A stretch of 64,000 bases of DNA from Terriglobia bacterium (GCA_022452285.1 JAKUNG010000014.1:1-64000); one strand, 5' to 3'. Shown: positions 47,641 through 57,595, numbered from the stretch's first letter. The notes: generated by a model from the sequence alone, not told the origin. Numbers and translations are program-made.

Positions 47641-48924
47641 ATGGGCCGTGCACATAAGTTTCTTCGGCGCCGTGAATTTTTAACTAACAGTGGTTGGCTC
47701 TCAGCTCCTGCTGTATTTTTAGACAAATCTAGTAATCGGCGCTTTAATGCTTTTCTAACAAATCATCAAAAAAACATTTATGCCCAACTGGGCGTAACAA
47801 CCATCATTAATGCCTTTGGAACCGTTACTCGACTTGGTGGATCAATCATGCCACCGGATGTAGTAGCAGCCATGGAAGAAGCTGGTCAATATTTTGTATC
47901 CTTATCTGAATTACACCAAAAAATTGGTGAACGCCTTGCCAAGCTAATAGGAGTTGAAGCAGCTACTATCACTAGTGGTGCTGCTGGAGCTATCACATTG
48001 GGCACAGCTGCATGTGTAACGAGAGGAGATCAAAAAAAAATTCAACAGCTTCCTGACACTACAGGTATGAAAAACCAAGTTATAATTCAAAATGCACATC
48101 GACATACCTATGAAGCACAAATCCGCCTAGTAGGAACTACCATTGTTGGAGTTGAAACGATGGAAGAATTAGAATCCGCTATTAATGAACGGACAGCCAT
48201 GTTGTTTTTTATTAACACCCTCAATTCTAAAGGTCAGATTGACAGATCAAACTGGGTAAAAATAGGTAAAAAATATGGCATTCCCACATTCAATGATGCT
48301 GCAGCTGATATTCCTCCCCCCAATCGACTTTCAAAATACATCAATCTTGGATTTGATCTAGTAACTTTCAGCGGAGGGAAGGGACTTTTGGGACCTCAAT
48401 GTTCTGGATTACTGGTTGGTCGTAAGGACTTAGTTCTAGCTGCAAGACATAATGGAAGCCCTTGGTCAGGTATTGGGCGAGGCATGAAAGTTGGTAAAGA
48501 AGAAATGGTTGGATTGCTCGTTGCGGTGGAACGTTATCTTAGTAGTGACCACGAAGCTACTAAACGTCTCTTAAAGTCTCGTCTAGACAAAATTATATCA
48601 ATTTTGTCTCCAATTGAAGGATTATCAATGCAAGTTTTTATTCCAGAAATTGCTAATCATGTTCCTCACCTTAGTATTGAGTGGACCTTAAACAAGATTC
48701 ACCTCACCTCAAATGACGCCCGTCGCCAATTGCGAGAAGGCAATCCAGCTGTCGCAGTCGGGCCACATCGCTGGGGACAACCCAAAGTAATACATCATGA
48801 AAATCAGCAGGGTTTAACAGTTTCTGCTTGGATGCTACAACCTGGTGAACCTCAAATTGTTGCTCATCGCATAAAAGATATTTTGATTGGATCGTCCTTA
48901 AATTCAGGAGAAAAACTCACATGA
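47641..48924 (+). CDS. SelA-like PLP-dependent enzyme with Tat-type N-terminus
   Basis: A 427-residue fold-type I PLP enzyme of the SelA/DgaE group: TSGAAGAITLGTAACVTRG, QNAHRHTYEAQIR, NDAAADIPPP (the cofactor Asp) and the PLP lysine in TFSGGKGLLGPQCSGLLVG. Members include D-glucosaminate-6-phosphate ammonia-lyase, not only selenocysteine synthase. The N-terminus has a twin-arginine motif RRREFLTNSGW. The operon has no other selenium gene, so a sugar-amine or lyase role is more likely. The ATG directly follows the previous stop; its own stop overlaps the next ATG (ATGA). Confidence 0.8.
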   Translation: MGRAHKFLRRREFLTNSGWLSAPAVFLDKSSNRRFNAFLTNHQKNIYAQLGVTTIINAFGTVTRLGGSIMPPDVVAAMEEAGQYFVSLSELHQKIGERLAKLIGVEAATITSGAAGAITLGTAACVTRGDQKKIQQLPDTTGMKNQVIIQNAHRHTYEAQIRLVGTTIVGVETMEELESAINERTAMLFFINTLNSKGQIDRSNWVKIGKKYGIPTFNDAAADIPPPNRLSKYINLGFDLVTFSGGKGLLGPQCSGLLVGRKDLVLAARHNGSPWSGIGRGMKVGKEEMVGLLVAVERYLSSDHEATKRLLKSRLDKIISILSPIEGLSMQVFIPEIANHVPHLSIEWTLNKIHLTSNDARRQLREGNPAVAVGPHRWGQPKVIHHENQQGLTVSAWMLQPGEPQIVAHRIKDILIGSSLNSGEKLT

Positions 48925-50255
48925 TTCATGAAAGGCTAGCTGACTTAGAAAGAAAAGGAACTCCCATCACTGTTGGTATAATCGGTGCTGGAACTTTTGG
49001 GACCCAGATAATTGCTCAGACTTGTCGCATAAAAGGTATGAGAGTTGCTGCTATTGCAGACCTAAACATAGAACGAGGAATGCGTGCCTTAAAACTTGGT
49101 GGAATCTCTGAGGATAATATTCAGGTTACAACCTCAGCAAAACAGATTCATGAATCTATTGACAAGAACATCTCAGCAGTGACTAATCAGGCTGAAGAGC
49201 TCTTCGAAAGCAACCTAGATATTATAGTTGAAGCTACAGGTGTTCCAGAGGTAGGGGCTGTCAATGCGTACCAAGCAATCCAAAACAAAAAAAACCTTGT
49301 AATGGTAACGGTTGAAGCTGATGTCCTGGTGGGATATTTACTAAAAAACATGGCTGATAAAGCCGGTGTTCTTTACAGTATGGCCTACGGAGACGAACCT
49401 GCACTAGCTTGTGAACTTTGCGACTGGGCACGAACCCTTGGATTCCAACTCATATCTTCTGGAAAGGGAACTCGGTTTAGCCTAGAGTTTCGAAAAGCCA
49501 ATCCTGATGATGTTCCAAAAATGTATGGCTTTACTGGTAAAGATTATAATGCCAGCATGTTTTGTTCTTTTTTAGATGGCACTAAACATTCAATTGAAAT
49601 GGCTGCTCTTTCTAATGCAACTGGATTAATTCCAGATGTTAGGGGAATGCATTTCCCAACAGCTGACTTAAGAAATATTCCGGATATTGTTTGTCATAAA
49701 GATCGAGGAGGAATTCTTAGTTCTACGGGCGTGGTAGAAGCCGTTAGTTCCATTTTTCCTAACGGCCAATCTGTAGAAAGGAACTTAAGAGGTGGTCTTT
49801 ATGCCGTTGTGGAAGGTCAAACTGATTTTGCATATGAATCAATGAGTTCTTATGGAGACATCACTGGCATGATAATTGGGAAAAAGAGCAGGCATGCAAT
49901 GATTTATCGTCCCCAACACTTTATAGGACATGAGGTTGCAATTGGTATTGCACGGATGATGATTTATAAAGAACCAGTAGCAACTGTAATTGGTCGAATT
50001 TCCGAGGTAGTTACAGCAGCTAAAAAGCTGTTGACTCCTGGAACCAAACTTGATGGTGAAGGTGGCTATGCTACTTATGGAATGGTCGAAAAAGCAGATG
50101 TGGCAAGAGAAGAAAGATTAGTACCTATTGGATTAACCCATGGTGCTGAAGTAATTCGGGAAATTCCAGAAGATGGTATGATTACTTATGACAATGTGCA
50201 CTTAGTTGAGTCAAAACTGCTCGATCTTCGGAAAGCACAAGATAACTTAGATTAA
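48921..50255 (+). CDS. NAD(P)-dependent oxidoreductase of the DRL-like family
   Basis: A 444-residue enzyme with an N-terminal Rossmann fold (VGIIGAGTFGTQIIAQTCRI, about 17-36), homoserine-dehydrogenase-like VEATGVPEVGAVNAY, a catalytic middle (MAYGDEPALACELCDWA, FRKANPDDVPKMYGFTGKDY) and a C-terminal SAF-like region. The plan matches the DXR-like (DRL) family, in which one Brucella member replaces DXR in isoprenoid synthesis; related proteins act on other sugar-derived substrates. Sitting between a SelA-like PLP enzyme and a lactonase, it more probably belongs to sugar-acid catabolism. Its ATG overlaps the previous stop. Confidence 0.72.
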   Translation: MIHERLADLERKGTPITVGIIGAGTFGTQIIAQTCRIKGMRVAAIADLNIERGMRALKLGGISEDNIQVTTSAKQIHESIDKNISAVTNQAEELFESNLDIIVEATGVPEVGAVNAYQAIQNKKNLVMVTVEADVLVGYLLKNMADKAGVLYSMAYGDEPALACELCDWARTLGFQLISSGKGTRFSLEFRKANPDDVPKMYGFTGKDYNASMFCSFLDGTKHSIEMAALSNATGLIPDVRGMHFPTADLRNIPDIVCHKDRGGILSSTGVVEAVSSIFPNGQSVERNLRGGLYAVVEGQTDFAYESMSSYGDITGMIIGKKSRHAMIYRPQHFIGHEVAIGIARMMIYKEPVATVIGRISEVVTAAKKLLTPGTKLDGEGGYATYGMVEKADVAREERLVPIGLTHGAEVIREIPEDGMITYDNVHLVESKLLDLRKAQDNLD

Positions 50256-50344
50256 GCTCCAAATTTCCAAGGCATGATGTCTTCTATTCAAAATGGTAGG
50301 TTATAAACCAGATTGATTAAATAGATAAGAAAAGTGAGATAAAA

Positions 50345-51304
50345 ATGCAATTGTTGACTGAAAACTGCTCTCGACGTGTTTTTCTTAAAAAAGGAACAGC
50401 CGGAGTAATTGCTACAACAGGACTTCTAAATTTTGGAGTGAACTCAATGTTGTCATCGACTTCTTCTTTGTTAAATGATCGTAATAGTAAAGTTTTGACT
50501 AAGCAAGGTGGCTTTACTTCAGGAATTGAAGGTCCAGCCACCGATTCTGAAGGCAATCTCTATGCCGTTAACTATCAACAGCAACATACCATTGGAAAAA
50601 TAACACCAGAAGGTCAAAGCGAAATTTTTGTCACTCTACCCAAAGGAAGTACGGGAAATGGCATTAGGTTCAATAGTAATGAAGAGATGTTAGTAGCTGA
50701 CTATACAGGTCATAATATCCTTAAAATAAACATGAAGACTCGAGAGATTAATATTTTTGCTCATGAATCAAAAATGAACCAACCAAATGATTTAGCTATT
50801 GGAGCTAATGATATTCTTTACGCAAGTGATCCTGCATGGAATAAGTCAACTGGACAAATATGGAGGATCGACACTTCGGGGAATGTCAAATTGATTGAAC
50901 CAAGTGCAGGGACAACTAATGGTATTGAAGTTAGTCCTAATGAGCGAACTCTCTATGTTAATGAAAGTATTCAAAGAAATGTTTGGGCTTACGATCTCTC
51001 ACCTACTGGGGAAATTAGTAACAAGAGACTATTGATTCGTTTCACAGACTTTAACATGGACGGGATGCGCTGTGATATAGATGGAAATCTTTATATAACC
51101 CGTCACGGTAAGGGAACTGTGGCAAAAGTTTCCCCTCAGGGAAAACTTCTAGGAGAAATTAGATTAAACGGAAAAAATCCATCAAATTTAGCTTTTGGTG
51201 GTACAGATGGGAAGACTTGTTACGTAACTTTGGCAGACAATGGAAACATTGAGGTATTCCAAACTGATCTACCCGGGCGAAGTTGGCAACTTCGACAAAA
51301 GTAA
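50345..51304 (+). CDS. SMP-30/gluconolactonase-like beta-propeller protein, Tat-exported
   Basis: A 319-residue six-bladed propeller of the SMP-30 class. The N-terminus CSRRVFLKKGTAGVIATTGL is a twin-arginine signal. The propeller has GIEGPATDSEGNLYAVNY, MNQPNDLAIGANDILYASDP (metal-binding Asn/Asp), TTNGIEVSPNERTLYVNES and DGMRCDIDGNLYITRHGKG, all conserved positions of lactonases. Predicted to hydrolyse a sugar lactone in the periplasm. It follows the DRL-like gene by about 90 bases and may belong to the same operon. Confidence 0.87.
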   Translation: MQLLTENCSRRVFLKKGTAGVIATTGLLNFGVNSMLSSTSSLLNDRNSKVLTKQGGFTSGIEGPATDSEGNLYAVNYQQQHTIGKITPEGQSEIFVTLPKGSTGNGIRFNSNEEMLVADYTGHNILKINMKTREINIFAHESKMNQPNDLAIGANDILYASDPAWNKSTGQIWRIDTSGNVKLIEPSAGTTNGIEVSPNERTLYVNESIQRNVWAYDLSPTGEISNKRLLIRFTDFNMDGMRCDIDGNLYITRHGKGTVAKVSPQGKLLGEIRLNGKNPSNLAFGGTDGKTCYVTLADNGNIEVFQTDLPGRSWQLRQK

Positions 51305-51517
51305 CCCTCTTTAAATCATCAACTTGATTTTTTTGTCTAAATATAACAAGTCAGATTTTAAGAAAAAAATAATGGTCAAGATTCTAAGTAGTTTTAGAAT
51401 TATTAGACTTAAACAGTTAAACAGATTAAAATTATAAAAATCATTTAATGTTGTTGGCCAAGTATTCTGCTAGATGCAAAATAGGCCATGGTTAAACAGA
51501 TCAGTATAGGGGATATT

Positions 51518-53572
51518 ATGAACCAGATGAGTAGACCAAACCGTCTTTTGCTCATAAGTAAAATTGTGGTTTTTTTCTTTCTTTTTACACTCTTGCCAAT
51601 TAGCACCTCCAAATCTGACTCAATAGAGCCAGAAACTGGAAACTTAAAACTTAATCAGATTGTAGCATTTTTAACGCCTGCCCCATCTGGTGTTGAAACT
51701 ACGCTTCAATTTAAATACCACAGCAAGAAAAAAGGATGTATAGACGATAATGGAATTCAAGGCCTTAATGCTAATCTGCGCGGGGAATGTGGCAATCTTC
51801 AAAATCAAGATCTCAGTGGGACAGATTTGAAAAATCAAAATTTAAAGGGAGCAAATCTACGTGGAGCAGATTTGAGCAGGGCTAACTTAAGCGGAGCCAA
51901 CTTAGAGGGTACTATTTTAGCTGAGGCAACTCTATCTCAAACGGACTTACAAGAAGCTAATCTGACCAACGCAGATTTAAGTAGCATTCATATCTCTAAG
52001 TCAAAACTGCAAAAGGCTAATCTCACTGGGACTAACTTTAATGAAGCTATCATTCGAAATACTGATATGAGAGAGGCCAAAGTATCTCAAGCAAAGTTTT
52101 CCAAGGCGATCCTTTTTGGAGTTAATATGAGTGGTCTGGATCTAACTAATCTTGACCTGACAGGAGCTGAGGTTTCTTCTTCTAATCTCAGTGATGCCAT
52201 TTTAAAGGGCTTAAACTTTGAAGGTGGTTTTTGTGACAAAACTGAATTTGTCAGATCTGATCTCCGTCAGGTAAATTTCAAAAAAGCTGAAATGTATCGA
52301 GCTAATTTTATCGGAGCTAATTTACAGGAAGCTCTTCTCTCTCAAGCGCTACTTACTCAAGCAAACCTAACAGGAGCACAGCTTCAAAATGCTAATCTTA
52401 GTCAAGCAGATTTGACAAGAGCAGATCTCACTGACTGTTACCTAACTAAAGCCAATTTGAATAAAGCTATCCTCAATGGAGCTGTTCTTAGAGGTGCTGA
52501 TTTACAAAATTCCAATTTAACTGGAGCGTCTCTGTCCGGTACCAACTTGAGTGAGACTGACCTGCGGGGTGCTGACTTAACTGGATCCGTAGTAGGAGAC
52601 CAAGGAAGAATTTTACCCACTGGTAGTCCAGATGGTTCGGTGCTAAGACCCACTGAACTTTCAAACGCTGTCTGTAATGAGACAACACAGCTCCCCAAGA
52701 AGCTGCGTTGTAAAAAACAGTCGGTTAACTTTATTGCTTCTGCTCGTGTTCCTAAGATTACCCGAAAAAAAATTAAAGCTGAAAAACCAGTTGAGATTCA
52801 GCTACTTCCATTAGGAACTTTACCTACTAAGAAAAACTGGTCTAAGTTTATAGAAGCTGTTCGTGCAAAAGTATTTGAGCGAGCTAATAATTTACCAGAT
52901 TTTGTCTGTAATCAAGCTACTAGAAGATTCATACGAGTTGGAAAAGGTGGATGGAGGCAAGAAGCTTATACCGTCCATGAACTGTCCTTCTATAATAAAC
53001 AGAAACACTATAAGAATCTTAGTCTCAATGGTATGCAACCCCAATCAGCCGGGGTATTCCGTTCGGCAGTTGGCGGTCTTTTCTACCCAAAAACCGAATC
53101 CAAGTTTAAACTAGATCGTTTAGAAAAAATTGATGGTCGTCAAACAATTCGCATCAGTTTTAAGGTATCTCAAAAAACGTCCAACCGAACGATTCGTATT
53201 CCTGAAAAAGATCCAATTACCTATGGCTACAGGGGAAGGTGCTGGGTTGATATTAGTGACTATCAGGTTGTCCGACTTCGTCTAAGAGATGTAAAAATGC
53301 CCAAAAATAATGATATTTCTGGATATCAGTTGTGGGTTGACTATGAAAAAAAAGGCCTTTCCAAAGGATCCGTTTATTTGCCCACTAAGGTGGAAGAAAG
53401 AATCATGACAAAATACATCGGAGATACTGGTCTTGGCAGTCTATCAGCTACGGGAGTAACAGGAGGAGCTCAAGGAGGTGACCTCTCGGCCGGAGCTATG
53501 AAAAGAGGAGGAGGTTTATCAACAAGATTTATGACAGTCTTTAATCAATATCAAGATCATCGTGAAGAGTAA
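51518..53572 (+). CDS. Secreted pentapeptide-repeat protein with acidobacterial C-terminal domain
   Basis: A 684-residue protein with a signal peptide (hydrophobic core about 15-28), then about 55-60 pentapeptide repeats of the A(D/N)LxG type (near 70-370, for example LRGADLSRANLSGANLEGT) forming a right-handed quadrilateral beta-helix. The C-terminal 250 residues have LPDFVCNQATRRFIR, a YRGRCWVDISDYQVVRLRLRD strand region and FMTVFNQYQ, a domain I associate with acidobacterial secreted proteins. A Gly-rich segment lies near 645-670. The start at 51518 follows AGGGG. The role is unknown; the helix suggests a rigid binding scaffold. Confidence 0.8.
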   Translation: MNQMSRPNRLLLISKIVVFFFLFTLLPISTSKSDSIEPETGNLKLNQIVAFLTPAPSGVETTLQFKYHSKKKGCIDDNGIQGLNANLRGECGNLQNQDLSGTDLKNQNLKGANLRGADLSRANLSGANLEGTILAEATLSQTDLQEANLTNADLSSIHISKSKLQKANLTGTNFNEAIIRNTDMREAKVSQAKFSKAILFGVNMSGLDLTNLDLTGAEVSSSNLSDAILKGLNFEGGFCDKTEFVRSDLRQVNFKKAEMYRANFIGANLQEALLSQALLTQANLTGAQLQNANLSQADLTRADLTDCYLTKANLNKAILNGAVLRGADLQNSNLTGASLSGTNLSETDLRGADLTGSVVGDQGRILPTGSPDGSVLRPTELSNAVCNETTQLPKKLRCKKQSVNFIASARVPKITRKKIKAEKPVEIQLLPLGTLPTKKNWSKFIEAVRAKVFERANNLPDFVCNQATRRFIRVGKGGWRQEAYTVHELSFYNKQKHYKNLSLNGMQPQSAGVFRSAVGGLFYPKTESKFKLDRLEKIDGRQTIRISFKVSQKTSNRTIRIPEKDPITYGYRGRCWVDISDYQVVRLRLRDVKMPKNNDISGYQLWVDYEKKGLSKGSVYLPTKVEERIMTKYIGDTGLGSLSATGVTGGAQGGDLSAGAMKRGGGLSTRFMTVFNQYQDHREE

Positions 53573-53720
53573 TATGCTTTCATTTTTACTGTGTTAATTT
53601 CCGACTCCAGATTATTAATTTCTTCCTGTTAGACTGCCTGTATCCTCTCTAGGCTCCCCACTTCACCTTGAATCAAATTAATTATAAGTAGTAGTCGATG
53701 ACAAGATTCCAGAACTACCC

Positions 53721-54476
53721 ATGAATGACTTAAAAAATAAAGTTGCTATTGTTACAGGTGGTGCTTCGGGTATTGGTCGAAGTGTTGCAGAACTTTTTGC
53801 TTTGCAAAACATCTCTGCACTCACTATTGCTGATATACAGAGTGATCTGATGCATGAACTGTCAATTGATCTTGAAAAACGCTTTGATAGTAAGGTTTTG
53901 ATTTCAAAAACTGATGTCTCAAATCAGGCAGCAGTTAACCAGATGGTCCAGCAAACTATAGATTGCTTCGGACAGGTTGACATCCTCGTCAATAATGCTG
54001 GTATTTGCCCAATGGTTCCTTGGGAAGAAACTACTTTAGAGAATTGGAACCAATTGTTGTCCGTAAATCTAACCAGTGCTTTTCTATGCAGTCAGGCAGT
54101 TTTGCCCTATATGAGAGAAAAAAAATATGGACGTTTGATTCATATTTCTTCAGTTGGTGCCTTTATTGGAAGTGTTACAGGACACGTAGCTTATGGAGTA
54201 AGTAAGGCGGGTATCATTGCTTTGTCCAAATATCTAGCTAAACAGTTTGCGTCAGAGAAAATTTTATCCAATGTCGTTTCCCCTGGAAGCATTGACACCC
54301 CTATTACTGAAAGTTTTGGAGAAGAAAATAAGAAACGTTTTCGGGAGTTCTCTCCTTTAAAACGTCAGGGAACACCCCAAGAATTAGCAGAAGCTGTTCT
54401 CTTTTTAGCAGGTTCCGGTTCAAGTTATATTACTGGATCAACGATTCATGTTAACGGAGGTTCCTTACTAATCTAG
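53721..54476 (+). CDS. Short-chain dehydrogenase/reductase
   Basis: Classical SDR, 251 residues, cytoplasmic. Cofactor motif TGGASGIG (12-19), NNAG at 90-93, catalytic Ser in HISSVGAFIG and YxxxK as YGVSKAG, then the VSPGSIDTP loop and the GSTIHVNGGSLL C-terminus. D38-like acidic residue after beta 2 (IADIQSD) suggests NAD rather than NADP. The closest functional class is 3-oxoacyl-ACP or sugar-alcohol dehydrogenase; the substrate is not deducible. It stands alone. Confidence 0.92.
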   Translation: MNDLKNKVAIVTGGASGIGRSVAELFALQNISALTIADIQSDLMHELSIDLEKRFDSKVLISKTDVSNQAAVNQMVQQTIDCFGQVDILVNNAGICPMVPWEETTLENWNQLLSVNLTSAFLCSQAVLPYMREKKYGRLIHISSVGAFIGSVTGHVAYGVSKAGIIALSKYLAKQFASEKILSNVVSPGSIDTPITESFGEENKKRFREFSPLKRQGTPQELAEAVLFLAGSGSSYITGSTIHVNGGSLLI

Positions 54477-54760
54477 TACCCGGGTCAACACACAGTGAAA
54501 AATAATTGCTAACTTGTCTATCTGATACAATCTAACCTAAATGGACAGATGCTAGCCCCCACTTTTATATCTCCATAAAAGCCAATCAGTGGCAGAGAGA
54601 TTTTTCAAACTGAAACCTAAACCTTGATCAAAAAGGAAATTCACTAATCGTAAAACTATCTCTTAGGAAATTTACGATACAATCAACTTCATTAACACTC
54701 CGAAGAAATGTGTTTCTCAATAGTTATTCAGAATTTCTTTCACCTAGGTAACTAAAACAA

Positions 54761-56131
54761 ATGAATCAAACTCCTGATAAAAAAGTCGCCCTAATGATTG
54801 CAATGTTAGCAGCATTTTTTGTTCCCTTCATGGGATCCTCAGTCAATATTGCTTTACCCTCTATTGGAAAAGATTTTGCTATGGATGCCGTTGCACTCAG
54901 TTGGGTTGCCACTTCATTTTTACTTACAGCTGCCATGTTTCTTCTTCCTTTTGGACGACTAGCCGATATTTATGGCCGAAAACTCTTCTTTTTCTTAGGT
55001 ATTGTTACTTATACGTTGTCCTCCTTTGCCTCAGCAATTTCACCTTCTGGTTTCATTTTAATATTATCCCGAGGATTACAGGGAATGGGAGGAGCAATGA
55101 TTTTTAGCACTGGAATTGCGATCTTGTCTTCTGTCTTTCCATCGAACGAACGGGGCAAAGCATTAGGGATGACTGCCGCAGCTGTCTACCTAGGACTAAG
55201 TTTCGGACCTCCCCTCGGAGGTCTCTTAACACATTACCTTGGTTGGAGATTTGTCTTTTTGATCCATGTACCACTAGGTCTAATTATTATTATTTTAATC
55301 TTGTCTAAGCTGAAAGGTGAATGGGCCGATGCAAAGGGAGAATCATTTGATTTGTTGGGATCGTTAACTTACTGTATCTCTCTTACTGCATTGGTTTATG
55401 GCCTCTCACTACTACCTGATAATATCGGAATTACCATTGCCCTAATCGGATTAATTGGCCTCTTTGGATTTATAGTCTGGGAATACAATTCTCCTAGTCC
55501 CCTTCTCGATGTTCGAATTTTTCAGACGAGTACCGTTTTTGCTTTTTCTAACTTATCAACCCTAATCCACTACAGTGCAACTTTTGCCGTTGGCTTTTTA
55601 ATCAGTCTTTATCTTCAATACATCAAGCTATACACCCCACAAATTGCAGGAATGATACTCATGGTTCAGCCAGTTGTAATGGCATTATTTTCGCCTTCTG
55701 CTGGTAGACTCTCAGATCGAATAGAACCAAGAATTGTTGCCTCTATAGGCATGGTCATGACCGTCATTGGACTTTTTGTATTTAGTTTTATTTCTAAAGA
55801 TATGACGCTTTCATTAATTATTCTAAACCTAACAATTCTGGGCTTAGGATTTGCCCTCTTCTCCTCCCCCAATACAAATGCTGTGATGAGTTCAGTAGAC
55901 AAGAAATATTTTGGAGTTGCATCAGCTACTCTTGGCACAATGCGGTTAACTGGTCAAATGTTGAGTATGGGAATTACTACTCTGATCTTTTCGGTAAAAA
56001 TTGGTAAAGTACAGATCACAGAAGAATATTACCAGCAGTTCTTAGTTAGTAGTCGAATGGCTTTTTTAATCTTTTCTATCCTTTGTTTTTTAGGAATATT
56101 AGCCTCAATGGCCCGTGGGAAGATACGATAA
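54761..56131 (+). CDS. MFS drug/solute transporter of the DHA2 (EmrB/QacA) family
   Basis: A 456-residue inner-membrane protein with about 14 membrane helices. DHA2 signatures: PSIGKDFAMDAVALSWVATSF in helix 1-2, motif A GRLADIYGRKLFF and motif C GLSFGPPLGGLLTHYLGWRFVF. Such proteins export drugs or metabolites using the proton gradient; some move small carboxylates. No membrane-fusion partner or regulator gene is adjacent. It is convergent with the PQQ-type propeller gene. Confidence 0.9.
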   Translation: MNQTPDKKVALMIAMLAAFFVPFMGSSVNIALPSIGKDFAMDAVALSWVATSFLLTAAMFLLPFGRLADIYGRKLFFFLGIVTYTLSSFASAISPSGFILILSRGLQGMGGAMIFSTGIAILSSVFPSNERGKALGMTAAAVYLGLSFGPPLGGLLTHYLGWRFVFLIHVPLGLIIIILILSKLKGEWADAKGESFDLLGSLTYCISLTALVYGLSLLPDNIGITIALIGLIGLFGFIVWEYNSPSPLLDVRIFQTSTVFAFSNLSTLIHYSATFAVGFLISLYLQYIKLYTPQIAGMILMVQPVVMALFSPSAGRLSDRIEPRIVASIGMVMTVIGLFVFSFISKDMTLSLIILNLTILGLGFALFSSPNTNAVMSSVDKKYFGVASATLGTMRLTGQMLSMGITTLIFSVKIGKVQITEEYYQQFLVSSRMAFLIFSILCFLGILASMARGKIR

Positions 56132-56252
56132 CCAAATAACCGTCATTACCTATAAAAAAACCCATATTCTTTCATTTCGAAGGGTAAGCTCACTAAAAAT
56201 AACGCCCCTAGTATATTAATAGCTTTGGAACATAATCTCTTGAGTTCTGCTA

Positions 56253-57536
56253 TTAACTGCTGATTAGATTGTAGCAGTAAAGCATTTCCTGATTGCGAAT
56301 GTATAATTGACCATCATTAATGACAGGGTGTGCCCAAGTGGGCCACTCCTGATCTTCAACTTCAAAACGTCCCTTTTCCTTGTATCCTTCTGGGTTAGCT
56401 TCTACCAAGCCAACCACATTTTTTTCGCTGAATAAGTAAAGATGTCCATCAGCATAAGTAATAGAACCTTTTCCAACACTACGATCTTTCCACATTACCT
56501 TTCCTGTATTAAATTCCATACAGGTTAGAACTGAATTGGAAAAACCATAAAGATAACCGTTGACCAGAACAATGCCACCGTGATGATTCATCATATCTCG
56601 ATTAAAATAGATCTCTTTCGCCTCAATTGATCCATTCGTAGCTTTCAACTGAAGCAGAGCACATCCTGTTCCATAAGCCGAACTATAAAAAACTTTGTCC
56701 TGATAAAAAATTGGCGTGGTAACATTTGCGGTTCGATTAGCTACTGGCTCATATCGCCAAAGAAGCTTCCCATTTTCTACTGAAATACCAACAGCTGCCT
56801 TTGACGTAAAAGTCATTAAACTTCTGATCCCCTGAACATCCGCTATGACAGACGAAGAGTAACTAGCTTGGTCACTAAGTTCTTTAGTCGTCCAAAGTGT
56901 TTTTCCTGATTCTTTCTCCAAAGCAACCACACCAGCTTTCTCACCTCCTGGTGATACAATCAATCTATGATCATCGACCAATGGTGATTCACTGATGAGC
57001 CAGTTAGGATTATTACCGTTAAATTCTTTAAGAATGTTTCTTTGCCAAAGAACCTTACCATCCATACTCTGGATAGAAGCTAGATCGCCATTTTCAGTTA
57101 GTGCATAAATCCGATCTCCATCAATCGTGGGAGTTCCTCGTGGACCATGACCGCGTCCATGTTCTAACCGATCTCCTAAGTCAGCTACCCAGTAGATGCT
57201 TCCATCATCTTTATTCAAACAAAATAAAACGCTACGATTTTTCCGAGTACCTTGAACAAGAACCCGATTACCACTAATAGCTGCACTACCGTAACCCTCT
57301 CCCAAGCTTTGAGCAGACCAAACAAGCTTAGGGCCTCCAGTAGGCCAGACCTTAATTAATCCTGTCTCTTTAGATAAACCAGTGCGTTCTGGTCCACGCC
57401 ACTGAGACCAGTCTTTTTCATTAACTAAAGACTCAGTGGGGGTTGCCATTTTAGAAACCTGCACATCACTACAAGATAGAACCATAAAAACAACAAGTAC
57501 TGGCAGAACATACCTTAAAATCTCTTTGAATTTCAT
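56253..57536 (-). CDS. PQQ-type beta-propeller lipoprotein
   Basis: Signal peptide with lipobox VLSC (Cys near 22), then a propeller built of PQQ-like blades: WSQWRGPERTGLSKETGL, GSAAISGNRVLVQG, VLFCLNKDDGSIYWVADLGD, DGDRIYALTENGDLASIQ, VALEKESGKTLWTTKE and similar. The aromatic W/G tail of each blade is clear. It lacks obvious PQQ-binding catalytic residues, so it may be a binding or structural lipoprotein rather than a dehydrogenase. AAAGGAGGG before the ATG supports the start. Length 427. Located 60 bases downstream of the DAO-type oxidase on the same strand. Confidence 0.87.
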   Translation of the reverse strand: MKFKEILRYVLPVLVVFMVLSCSDVQVSKMATPTESLVNEKDWSQWRGPERTGLSKETGLIKVWPTGGPKLVWSAQSLGEGYGSAAISGNRVLVQGTRKNRSVLFCLNKDDGSIYWVADLGDRLEHGRGHGPRGTPTIDGDRIYALTENGDLASIQSMDGKVLWQRNILKEFNGNNPNWLISESPLVDDHRLIVSPGGEKAGVVALEKESGKTLWTTKELSDQASYSSSVIADVQGIRSLMTFTSKAAVGISVENGKLLWRYEPVANRTANVTTPIFYQDKVFYSSAYGTGCALLQLKATNGSIEAKEIYFNRDMMNHHGGIVLVNGYLYGFSNSVLTCMEFNTGKVMWKDRSVGKGSITYADGHLYLFSEKNVVGLVEANPEGYKEKGRFEVEDQEWPTWAHPVINDGQLYIRNQEMLYCYNLISS

Positions 57537-57595
57537 AACTACCCTCCTTTAATAAAGATAATCTAGAATATTCCTGTAATCTAATTCCTGAATCT

